Assembly (NCBI GenBank): GCA_035624865.1
Contig: DASPQS010000172.1
Span: 1-5,909, forward strand
Length of the DNA stretch: 5,909 nt
Origin: JASHZA01 sp035624865
Lineage (GTDB): Bacteria > Desulfobacterota > Binatia > Binatales > Binataceae
Direction: 5' to 3'
The position numbers and the translations under genes are program-made. Shown here piece after piece: positions 1 through 5,909 of the stretch (position 1 is the stretch's first letter; the number at the start of each line of letters is the position of its first letter). The notes under the pieces are model-generated. The model had not been told where the DNA came from, did no database searches, and was given only the letters and a program-made list of their open reading frames with translations.

Positions 1-34
1 CAATGATATTCTGAGAGAGTCGAGAGCGGCGACG

Positions 35-805
35 CTATTCCAGCAGGTCGTCGCGAATCACCTGGATATCGATCGGCTCGAGGCCCAGCATCTCGTGCAT
101 GAAGCCTTCGATTCCGCCGTTCTCGTCGATCATCTCGAAGATCGGTTCGAGCTGGCGCGGGGTCAGCGGCATCTTCGGAAAGGTCGTGTTGCTCTCGAGG
201 AAATCGGCAACAATCCGCGCACGATCGACGCCGAGCATCTCGAGCAGCATCGCGGCGCCCACCCCCGTGCGATCGCGCCCGGCCGAGCAATGGAAGACCA
301 GCGGATAAACCTCGCGCTCCGCCAGCAGCTTGAAGAAGGACTGCCAGTCGTCGCGGAACTCGGTCACGATCACGAGATGTTCGTGGCCGGGTTTGCTCTC
401 GATCCGGTGAAAGCCGTCGCGCCGGAACCACGGGTCGCCGATCGGAATATGCTCCCAGCGGACGCCTGAATCGAGGAACTCGGACCGCGGCGGACCGAGA
501 TGTTCCACCTCGAGCCGGCTCTGGAGCGTGACTAGCGTGCGCAGGCGGATGCTTGCCAGCGGATGCTCGATCTCTTCGGGGATATTGGCGAGGTGGGCCG
601 AACGATAGACCATCCCGCTTCGCACCGTGCGCCCATCGGTCGTGGGATGTCCGCCGAGATCGCGGAAATTAAGCCCGCCAATCCGTCGCAACAGATCGAA
701 ATCAACTACAACGCGCGGATTCTCGGCAGCTCTGCTTTTAGGATCTGGTTCCTGTGACAAGACACTAAACCCGGGCGCCCTCGCGGCACCGCCATCCCGA
801 TCCAC
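35..805 (-). CDS. Protein-tyrosine/dual-specificity phosphatase-like protein (Y_phosphatase3 type)
   Basis: This 256-residue protein is probably a cysteine-dependent phosphatase acting on phosphotyrosine, other phosphoproteins or phosphoinositides. The signature loop HCSAGRDRTG lies at residues 172-181, with Cys173 as predicted nucleophile and Arg179 binding phosphate (C-X5-R). The N-terminal family motif NFRDLGG is at 46-52, followed by DGRTVRSGMVYRSA at 57-70. This order matches bacterial tyrosine phosphatases of the PtpB/LipA-like group. Residues 1-36 precede the conserved domain and look disordered. There is no signal peptide or membrane segment, so it is probably cytoplasmic. The GTG start at 805 is supported by AGAGGA seven bases upstream. 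The stop is TAG at 37-35. The gene lies 155 bases after the permease stop on the same strand, with a possible promoter of its own, so a functional link to the pump is unproven. The position often filled by Lys in the loop (GKDR) is Arg177 here. The family call is firm; the substrate is unknown. Confidence 0.9.
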   Translation of the reverse strand: MDRDGGAARAPGFSVLSQEPDPKSRAAENPRVVVDFDLLRRIGGLNFRDLGGHPTTDGRTVRSGMVYRSAHLANIPEEIEHPLASIRLRTLVTLQSRLEVEHLGPPRSEFLDSGVRWEHIPIGDPWFRRDGFHRIESKPGHEHLVIVTEFRDDWQSFFKLLAEREVYPLVFHCSAGRDRTGVGAAMLLEMLGVDRARIVADFLESNTTFPKMPLTPRQLEPIFEMIDENGGIEGFMHEMLGLEPIDIQVIRDDLLE

Positions 806-811
806 CCTCGT

Positions 812-817
812 TCCTCT
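812..817 (-). promoter_or_regulatory. Ribosome binding site of the phosphatase gene
   Basis: The minus strand reads AGAGGA here, with seven bases between its end and the GTG at 805-803. This is a good Shine-Dalgarno match. It decides in favour of the GTG start, since the open frame has no ATG before the conserved domain. Confidence 0.6.
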
Positions 818-826
818 GACTCCTAT

Positions 827-832
827 ATTCTA
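827..832 (-). promoter_or_regulatory. Candidate -10 element for the phosphatase gene
   Basis: The minus strand reads TAGAAT, five of six matches to TATAAT. Transcription would start near 820, just upstream of the SD at 817-812, leaving a very short leader. The -35 region about 17 bases upstream (around 850-855, TTTCGT) is a poor match, and the spacer is very rich in G. The element is therefore plausible but unsupported beyond the hexamer and its position. If real, the phosphatase is transcribed independently of the efflux genes. Confidence 0.3.
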
Positions 833-929
833 GCCCCCCGCCCGCGGTCACGAAAGGCTCTCGTCGCTCGATGGTATGCGAGGAAGATGTCGACAGGTTT
901 AAGCGCACGTGAAGACATCAGAGCGAATT

Positions 930-949
930 ATTTGGTCGACGTGCCAAAT
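930..949 (-). repeat. Inverted repeat downstream of the RND permease gene
   Basis: Arms ATTTGG and CCAAAT (six perfect base pairs) flank an eight-base loop, starting 12 bases beyond the permease stop codon. On the minus strand the hairpin is followed by AATTCGC rather than a T-run, so it is not a canonical intrinsic terminator. It could be a weak 3' end hairpin that stabilises the pump mRNA, or a protein-binding site. The surrounding 905-949 stretch is lower in GC than the genes and holds further short palindromes (CACGTG at 906-911, GTCGAC at 935-940). Confidence 0.3.
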
Positions 950-960
950 CACCGGCATTT

Positions 961-3900
961 TCAGGAGGCGGCCCGCCGGCGCGGCCGCTGCTCTCGCGCG
1001 GACTCTTCGGCTGTCTCGGTTGGAGCGAGTGTCGTTGCGACAGACTCCCCAGGCCCCCGGCGGGACAATGATTTGAGCCAATCCTGGAAGCGTTCCATGT
1101 AGGTGTAGACCACCGGCGTGATGTAGAGCGTGAGCAACTGAGAGAAAACCAGGCCACCCACTACGGCCACGCCGAGTGGCCGGCGAGCGTCGGCCCCCGC
1201 GCCGAGGCCAATCGCTATCGGCAGCGTGCCCATCAGCGCCGCCATCGTCGTCATCATGATCGGACGGAAACGCACGATCGAGCCTTCGAAAATCGCTTCC
1301 GCCGCGTTCTTGCCGCCGCTACGCTGCGCCTCGAGGGCGAAATCGATCATCATGATCGCATTTTTCTTGACCAGGCCGACCAGCATGATGATCCCGACGA
1401 AGGCCAGCAGGTCGAGTTCCATCCGGAAGATCATCAGCGTGACGAGCGCGCCGAAACCTGCGGCCGGCAGCCCTGAGAGGATCGTGATCGGATGGATGAA
1501 GCTTTCGTAGAGGATGCCCAGCACGAGGTAGATGACCAGGATCGCAAGAATCAGCAAGAGACCGAGATTGCCCAGCGAGTTCTTGAACGCTTCGGCGGTA
1601 CCGGAGTAGTTGGCGGTAATACTTTGCGGCAGCGTGTTGTCGGCCAGGCGCTTGACCTCATCGAGCGCCTTGCCTAGCGAAACGCCCGGCGCAACGTCGA
1701 AAGAAATCGTTACCGAGGGAAGCTGGCCGGAATGGTTGATCGACAACGGACCCAGCGTGCGCGTGATTTTCGCCACGGTGTCGAGGGGAACGAGCTGCCC
1801 TTTCGACGAACGCACGTAGAGTAAGTTGAGCGCCTGCGGATCCGCCTGGTAGCGCGGCTCGAGTTCCATCTCGACCCAGTATTCGTTATTCGGCGCGTAG
1901 ATCGTGGAGATCTGCTCGGAGCCATAGGCCAGCGATAGCGCCTGCTCGATCGCATTGGCACTCAGACCCATCGAGTCGGCCTTGTCGCGATTGATCTCGA
2001 CGTTGACCTGCGGATTCTTGATCTCGAGATCGCTGCTGACGTCGCGCAGACTCGTCAGCGCGCGCATCCTGCTTTCGAGCGCGCTCGCCGAGCTGAACAG
2101 CTCCTCGGTATTCGGGCTTTGCAGCGTCATCTGATACTGGCTCTTGGTGAACCGCGCGCCCATCTGGATCGCAGGCGGATTCTGGATGAACACCATCAGG
2201 CCCGGGATGTTCGAGAATTCGCGCCGCCATTTGGCGATAATCTGGTCAATCCCAAGTTTGCGCTGCGATCGCGGCACCAGATGAACGAAGCAAATACCAG
2301 TATCGAGTCCGCCGCCCGGACCGCCGCCGCCAACGCTCGAGAAGAAGGTCATGGTGTTGGGGTCGCGCGCTACCAGATGGTTCAGCACTTCCTGATGGCG
2401 CACCATCGCGTCGTACGAGATTCCCTGCGCCGCCTGGGTGAACATCAGCACCTGGCCCGCATCTTCCTCAGGCAAAAAGCCCTTCGGAATCGCGTAGAAG
2501 CCGTAGCCCGTGCCGACTACCAGAAGAAGCAGCAGCGCCATCGTCGCTCGCCGGTGGCGCATTACCCAGGCCAGGCTCACGCGGTAGGCTTCCAGCATGT
2601 TCTGGAACCAATGCTCGGTGACCTCGTAGAAACGGCCGTGCCGTTCGCTCGACGGCGGGCGGATAAAGCGGCTGCAAAGCATCGGTGTCAGCGTCAGCGA
2701 GACGAAACCGGAAACCAGGATCGCCGCTGCGATAGTTACCGCGAACTCATGCAGCAGGCGCCCGATTACCCCGCCCAGAAAAATCACCGGGATAAAAACT
2801 GCTGCCAGCGAAATCGTCATCGATAGAATCGTGAAGGCGATTTCGCCCGAACCCGCGAACGCCGCCGCCATCACCCCTTCGCCCATCTCCATGTGGCGCA
2901 CGATGTTCTCGAGCATCACGATCGCGTCGTCCACCACGAATCCGACCGAGAGCGTGATCGCCATCAGCGACAGGTTGTCGAGGCTGTAGTCGAGCGCCCA
3001 CATCACCGCAAAGGTCCCGACTATCGCCATCGGGAGCGCCAGGCTGGGGATGATCGTGGCGGAGACGTTGCGCAGGAACAGGAAGATTACCATCACCACC
3101 AGGCAGATCGTGATCAGCAGGGTGGACTGCACATCGTTGACCGACGCTCGGATCGACTCCGAACGGTCGTAGAGCATCGCCAGCTCGATCGATCGCGGCA
3201 GTTCCGCGCGGAACATCGGCAGCAGCCGTTTGATATTGTCTACCACCTCGACCGTGTTGGTTCCGGGCTGGCGCTGGATCGCGAGCACGACCGCCCGGTT
3301 GCCCTTGACCCAGCCCGCGGTCTTGTCGTTCTGCACGCTGTCGAGGACTTGCCCGACGTCGCTCAACCGCACCGGCGTGCCGTTGCGGTAGGTGATGATG
3401 GTCGGGCGGTAGGCGGTTGCGTTCTTCAGTTGGCCGCTGGCCTGGACGGTGTAGGCCTCATGTTCGCCATAGAGCGTGCCGGTGGGCAGGTTGACGTTGG
3501 CATTTTGCACGGCGTCGGCGACTTCGTTGATCCCGATACCGCGTGAGGCCAGCGCCCACGGATCGATTTGCACGCGCACCGCGTACTTTTGCGATCCGTA
3601 GACCTGCACCTGTGCCACTCCGCTGATCATCGAGATCCGTTCGGCCAGGTTGGTCTCCGCGTACTCGTCCACCGTCGACAGCGGCAGCGTCGGCGAGCTC
3701 ATCCCGATGTACAGAATCGCCTTGTCGGCCGGGTTGACCTTCTGATACGAGGGCGGACTTGGCATCCCGTTGGGCAGCTGCGACTGCGCCGCCGAGATTT
3801 TCGATTGCACGTCCTGCGCCGCCGCGTCGAGGTCGCGGCTCAGGTCGAACTGGAGCGAGATGGTGGTGCTGCCCAGCACGCTTTGCGAGGTCATCTCCTG

Positions 3901-4131
3901 GAGACCGGCGATGGTGGAGAACTGGCGTTCCAACGGCGTCGCCACCGAAGACGCCATCGTTTCAGGACTGGCCCCGGGCAGCGAGGCCATCACCAGAATA
4001 ACCGGGAAATCCACGTTGGGCAGGTCGCTTACAGGCAGGAATCGATACGCCGCGAAGCCGAAAATGAGGACCGCGATCGAGACCAGCGTCGTCATCACCG
4101 GCCGCCGGATGAAGATGTCCGAGAGGTTCAT
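961..4131 (-). CDS. RND multidrug efflux permease, HAE1 family, MdtB/MdtC-like
   Basis: This is the inner-membrane proton antiporter of a tripartite efflux pump, which captures substrates from the periplasm or membrane. Its 1056 residues are typical for the family (about 1020-1050). The start MNLSDIFIRRPV and the LPNVDFP motif (residues 37-43) resemble MdtB/MdtC. Predicted membrane helices are TM1 near 13-31, TM2-TM6 within 337-486, TM7 near 530-548 and TM8-TM12 within 853-1012. Two large periplasmic loops (about 32-336 and 549-852) form the porter and docking domains. The proton-relay residues are all present: Asp401-Asp402 in TM4 (GFVVDDAIV), Lys923 in TM10 (VKKNAI) and Arg956 (RFRPI), matching AcrB Asp407/Asp408, Lys940 and Arg971. 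The C-terminal tail, 1021-1056, is polar with a basic end. A glycine-rich run at 601-608 sits where AcrB has its switch loop. The ATG at 4131 has no clear SD and follows the adaptor stop by 13 bases, suggesting coupled translation. The stop is TGA at 963-961. Substrates cannot be inferred. Confidence 0.96.
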   Translation of the reverse strand: MNLSDIFIRRPVMTTLVSIAVLIFGFAAYRFLPVSDLPNVDFPVILVMASLPGASPETMASSVATPLERQFSTIAGLQEMTSQSVLGSTTISLQFDLSRDLDAAAQDVQSKISAAQSQLPNGMPSPPSYQKVNPADKAILYIGMSSPTLPLSTVDEYAETNLAERISMISGVAQVQVYGSQKYAVRVQIDPWALASRGIGINEVADAVQNANVNLPTGTLYGEHEAYTVQASGQLKNATAYRPTIITYRNGTPVRLSDVGQVLDSVQNDKTAGWVKGNRAVVLAIQRQPGTNTVEVVDNIKRLLPMFRAELPRSIELAMLYDRSESIRASVNDVQSTLLITICLVVMVIFLFLRNVSATIIPSLALPMAIVGTFAVMWALDYSLDNLSLMAITLSVGFVVDDAIVMLENIVRHMEMGEGVMAAAFAGSGEIAFTILSMTISLAAVFIPVIFLGGVIGRLLHEFAVTIAAAILVSGFVSLTLTPMLCSRFIRPPSSERHGRFYEVTEHWFQNMLEAYRVSLAWVMRHRRATMALLLLLVVGTGYGFYAIPKGFLPEEDAGQVLMFTQAAQGISYDAMVRHQEVLNHLVARDPNTMTFFSSVGGGGPGGGLDTGICFVHLVPRSQRKLGIDQIIAKWRREFSNIPGLMVFIQNPPAIQMGARFTKSQYQMTLQSPNTEELFSSASALESRMRALTSLRDVSSDLEIKNPQVNVEINRDKADSMGLSANAIEQALSLAYGSEQISTIYAPNNEYWVEMELEPRYQADPQALNLLYVRSSKGQLVPLDTVAKITRTLGPLSINHSGQLPSVTISFDVAPGVSLGKALDEVKRLADNTLPQSITANYSGTAEAFKNSLGNLGLLLILAILVIYLVLGILYESFIHPITILSGLPAAGFGALVTLMIFRMELDLLAFVGIIMLVGLVKKNAIMMIDFALEAQRSGGKNAAEAIFEGSIVRFRPIMMTTMAALMGTLPIAIGLGAGADARRPLGVAVVGGLVFSQLLTLYITPVVYTYMERFQDWLKSLSRRGPGESVATTLAPTETAEESAREQRPRRRAAS

Positions 4132-4148
4132 GCGCGTACGGTGCTCAT
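4128..4148 (-). other. Six-codon coupling frame bridging adaptor stop and permease start
   Basis: On the minus strand an ATG at 4148-4146 overlaps the adaptor TGA (4147-4145) as ATGA. It opens a frame of six codons (MSTVRA), and its own TGA (4130-4128) overlaps the permease ATG (4131-4129) as a second ATGA. The permease ATG lacks a purine-rich SD, so ribosomes finishing the adaptor could reinitiate directly, or through this mini-frame. The arrangement is read directly from the sequence; the function is inference, and it may be chance. Confidence 0.35.
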
Positions 4149-5260
4149 AAGGAGGTCTTTATCCTGACCGCGGCGCCCGGCGCCAAACGCAATTGCCCGT
4201 CGGTCACCACTGTCTCGCCTGCGCTGAGACCGTTCCGCACCAGGATGTCTTTCTCGAACGGAGCCCCGGGTACAATCGGACGCGTGGTCACCTTCATATC
4301 GCTGCCCACCACGAAGACGAAGGGCCCCTGCTGACCGTTCTGCACGGCTTGTGACGGCACCAGCAGCGCGTTCTCGATCCAGTTGAGCGTCAGGCTTGCG
4401 CTGACGAATTGTCCCGGCCACAGTCGGCGGTTCTCGTTTTGAAACAGGCCCTTGAGCAGGATAGTTCCGGTCGTCCGGTCCACCGCGTTGTCGACGAAGC
4501 TCAGCACCCCGTGCTCGCCCGCATCCTGCGATCCCGGAATCGCCGCGTCGACCTCGAGCTGACGCGTCTCCATGTTCCGGCGTACGTCCGCGAGGCTGGC
4601 TTCCGGTATCGAAAAGTCTACGTAGATCGGCTGCACCTGGTTGATCACGACCATCGGGGTATCCGCGTCAGCCTTAATCAGATCGCCTACATGGACTTGC
4701 AGGTTGCCCGTGCGCCCGTCAATCGGCGAATGAATCTCGGCGTACTGAAGGTTGAGGCGCGCCGTCTCGACCGCGGCGCGATCGGCCGCCACCGTCGCGC
4801 GCAAGGCCCCGGCGGTGGCATGCGCCTGGTCGTACTGCTGCTGCGATCCGACGCCCTCTTTCAGAAGGAACGCATAGCGCTTTTCGTCGGTCTCGGCCTG
4901 GAGGTCTTGTGCTTGATCGCGAGCCAGAGTGGCCTGGGCCTGATGCAGCGCCGCTTCAAGTGGCCGCGGATCGAGATTGAACAGGAGTTGACCCTTGGAA
5001 ACGTAGTCACCCTCCTTGAAATGAATCGCGACCAGTTGGCCCTCGGCCCGAGCCTTGACGTTCACCGTCGAAAACGCCTCGACCGTCCCGATCTCCTGCA
5101 ACTGGTTGGGAACGTTCCTTTGCTCGACTTTCGCGACCAGCACCGGCACCGCGGGCGCGGCGCTCGTCGCTGTCTGTTCACCCTTGGAGCAGGCGCCGGC
5201 AGCGGCGGCGAGGGCCAGAACCGCAATCAGGCGGAACTTTACCCTCGTCGCGCTGGACAC
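4145..5260 (-). CDS. RND efflux periplasmic adaptor (membrane fusion protein), MdtA/AcrA-like lipoprotein
   Basis: This protein links the inner-membrane permease to an outer-membrane channel. From the GTG at 5260 it is 371 residues, normal for MdtA/AcrA proteins. Residues 1-23 form a lipoprotein signal: Arg6, Lys8 and Arg10, a hydrophobic Leu/Ala stretch, then AGAC with Cys24 as the predicted lipidated residue. After a linker come the first lipoyl half (about 65-100), an alpha-helical hairpin rich in Ala, Gln and Glu (about 101-172), the second lipoyl half with SPIDGRTG (178-185), a beta-barrel (about 206-292) containing DRTTGTI (261-267) and LWPGQFV (280-286), and a membrane-proximal domain (about 293-371) with GLSAGETVVTDG (344-355). 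The frame stays open upstream to a TTG at 5407 and has an ATG at 5272. GTG 5260 is preferred because GGAG lies six bases before it and the signal peptide then begins normally; ATG 5272 would add only four residues. The gene is first in an operon with the permease. Confidence 0.94.
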   Translation of the reverse strand: MSSATRVKFRLIAVLALAAAAGACSKGEQTATSAAPAVPVLVAKVEQRNVPNQLQEIGTVEAFSTVNVKARAEGQLVAIHFKEGDYVSKGQLLFNLDPRPLEAALHQAQATLARDQAQDLQAETDEKRYAFLLKEGVGSQQQYDQAHATAGALRATVAADRAAVETARLNLQYAEIHSPIDGRTGNLQVHVGDLIKADADTPMVVINQVQPIYVDFSIPEASLADVRRNMETRQLEVDAAIPGSQDAGEHGVLSFVDNAVDRTTGTILLKGLFQNENRRLWPGQFVSASLTLNWIENALLVPSQAVQNGQQGPFVFVVGSDMKVTTRPIVPGAPFEKDILVRNGLSAGETVVTDGQLRLAPGAAVRIKTSL

Positions 5261-5266
5261 GCCTTG

Positions 5267-5270
5267 CTCC
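5267..5270 (-). promoter_or_regulatory. Ribosome binding site deciding the adaptor start
   Basis: GGAG on the minus strand is separated by six bases from the GTG at 5260-5258. It overlaps the alternative ATG at 5272-5270. No comparable SD lies 5-10 bases before that ATG: the nearest, AGGAG at 5299-5295, is 22 bases away. The site favours the GTG start. Confidence 0.5.
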
Positions 5271-5358
5271 ATTCGCAGGAACGCACTTTCAGGACTCCTG
5301 ACTGGCTCTGCCGGGACCGCCAACCCTGCGCAGCCGAGAGCCGGTGACTGCTCGATCA

Positions 5359-5367
5359 ATCTTATCA
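5359..5367 (-). promoter_or_regulatory. Candidate extended -10 promoter of the efflux operon
   Basis: The minus strand reads TGATAAGAT, which fits an extended -10 (TGn plus TAAGAT, four of six to consensus). It lies in the 195-base gap between the hydrolase stop and the adaptor start, giving a leader of about 90 bases before the GTG at 5260. The -35 region is weak (TTCTCT with a 16-base spacer, three of six matches). I see no strong operator-like palindrome beside it and no regulator gene in the window. The hydrolase gene upstream is co-directional and no convincing terminator separates them, so read-through is also possible. Confidence 0.25.
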
Positions 5368-5455
5368 GGCTTGCGGCGACAGAGAACCCCGCGATGTACG
5401 GCTGCAACCGCCGCCATCCAAAGACCGCGTGCGTGCCCGCCTACGCCGGCCGCCC

Positions 5456-5909
5456 TCACCGCGGGATCACGGGCAGCACCAGCCGTGATCGGCGAGCGGC
5501 ATCGTGGAACACGGTCTGCCTCGCGATTGCGACATCCTTGTCCGTGCCGAACGTGTGGCCGGTATTCGGATTACGGTCGAAATGGGGAAAATTGCTCGAG
5601 GAAACCTCGAGCCGGATCCGATGACCCGCTTTGAAGACGTGGCTGGTCGCCCATAGATCCACGTTGTACTCGTATACCTTGCCCGGCGTGATCGGAGAGG
5701 GCGCCGAGAGCGACTCGCGAAAGCGTGCGCGCACGATTCCCCCGGCCACATTCGCCGCGTAGTCATCCGGGCGCACGTCGACCAGCTTCGCCGTAAAGTC
5801 GGTATCCGGCGCCGACGACGCCGCAAACAGCTTGAGCGAAACCGGACCCGTCACCTCGAGATCGCGCGTCAGCACCTGGCTGGTATAGGCCAGCACGTCG
5901 TCGCGCTTT
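5456..5909 (-). CDS. CocE/NonD family hydrolase, C-terminal part (partial, runs off the right edge)
   Basis: The last 150 residues of a hydrolase are visible; the 5' part lies beyond the window. The sequence fits the C-terminal jelly-roll domain (PepX_C) of the CocE/X-Pro dipeptidyl-peptidase S15 family: RDDVLAYTS followed by RDLEVTGPVSLKLF, then APDTDFTAKLVDV, RARFRES, PGKVYEYNVDLW and GHRIRLEVSSSNFPHFDRN. Relatives include cocaine esterase, glutaryl-7-ACA acylase and alpha-amino-acid ester hydrolases. The alpha/beta-hydrolase domain with the Ser-Asp-His triad would be upstream, so catalytic competence and substrate cannot be judged here. A GTG at 5896 is only an internal valine codon, since the frame is open to the edge with conserved residues before it. 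The stop is TGA at 5458-5456. The gene is co-directional with the efflux operon, 195 bases before the adaptor start. Confidence 0.9.
   Translation of the reverse strand, partial: KRDDVLAYTSQVLTRDLEVTGPVSLKLFAASSAPDTDFTAKLVDVRPDDYAANVAGGIVRARFRESLSAPSPITPGKVYEYNVDLWATSHVFKAGHRIRLEVSSSNFPHFDRNPNTGHTFGTDKDVAIARQTVFHDAARRSRLVLPVIPR

Noticed and set aside
1..34. Terminator or further gene downstream of the phosphatase
   Set aside because: Only 34 bases are visible, with repeated CTCTC-type motifs but no clear hairpin with a T-run and no readable gene.
2119..2826. Plus-strand open frame of 235 residues opposite the permease gene
   Set aside because: Arg/His/Gln-rich composition without any domain, entirely inside a strongly conserved RND gene on the other strand.
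2893..3546. Plus-strand open frame of 217 residues opposite the permease gene
   Set aside because: Asp/Arg/His/Val-rich shadow of the permease codons with no family resemblance.
4148..4156. Perfect Shine-Dalgarno sequence TAAGGAGGT on the plus strand
   Set aside because: No ATG, GTG or TTG follows at a usable distance and no plausible plus-strand gene starts there, so it is not a ribosome binding site.
3568..4167. Plus-strand open frame of 199 residues opposite the permease N-terminus
   Set aside because: Extreme Arg/His content and complete overlap with a well-supported gene.
4409..5347. Plus-strand open frame of 312 residues opposite the adaptor gene
   Set aside because: It is a mirror of the adaptor codons: rich in Arg, His, Leu and Gln, with no recognisable domain. 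Such long antisense frames are expected in GC-rich DNA.
5395..5455. Intrinsic terminator after the hydrolase gene
   Set aside because: Only short GC-rich hairpins (such as the imperfect CGGTTGCAGCCG) are present, and none is followed by a T-run on the minus strand.
5894..5896. GTG as the start of a short 146-residue protein
   Set aside because: The frame is open to the window edge and the residues before it (KRDD) belong to the conserved RDDVLAYTS motif, so this is an internal valine of a truncated gene.
1..5909. tRNA, rRNA, CRISPR arrays, insertion sequences, attachment sites
   Set aside because: I found no regularly spaced repeats, no transposase-like reading frame with terminal repeats and no recognisable structural RNA on either strand.

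Overview
The window is GC-rich (roughly 60%) bacterial DNA with four protein genes, all on the minus strand. In the direction of transcription (right to left) they are: the 3' end of a CocE/NonD-type hydrolase gene (cut by the right edge), an RND-pump periplasmic adaptor with a lipoprotein signal, an RND inner-membrane permease of the HAE1/MdtB-MdtC type, and a protein-tyrosine-phosphatase-like enzyme. A tripartite RND pump with a lipid-anchored adaptor implies a Gram-negative (diderm) organism. The sequence does not fix the lineage; a soil or environmental proteobacterial or acidobacterial-type genome would fit, but that is inference.

Layout: 1-34 holds no recognisable feature. 35-805 is the phosphatase. 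806-960 is intergenic, with a candidate promoter and SD for the phosphatase at its left end and a palindrome-rich, lower-GC patch near the permease stop. 961-4131 is the permease and 4145-5260 the adaptor (GTG start preferred). 5261-5455 is a 195-base gap with a possible extended -10 promoter for the efflux operon and no convincing terminator. 5456-5909 is the hydrolase C-terminal domain, running off the edge.

The adaptor and permease form a tight two-gene operon, with 13 bases between the adaptor stop and the permease ATG. That junction also contains a six-codon reading frame that overlaps the adaptor stop and the permease start by ATGA at each end. The permease ATG has no visible SD of its own, so translational coupling is likely. 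The pump should carry hydrophobic or amphiphilic compounds out of the periplasm or inner membrane using the proton gradient. No outer-membrane TolC-type channel and no second MdtC-like permease is present here. The phosphatase is probably a separate transcription unit or a loosely linked downstream gene.

I do not see a clearly new system. The most noteworthy details are a glycine-only version of the permease substrate 'switch loop' and the unusual coupling structure at the adaptor-permease junction.
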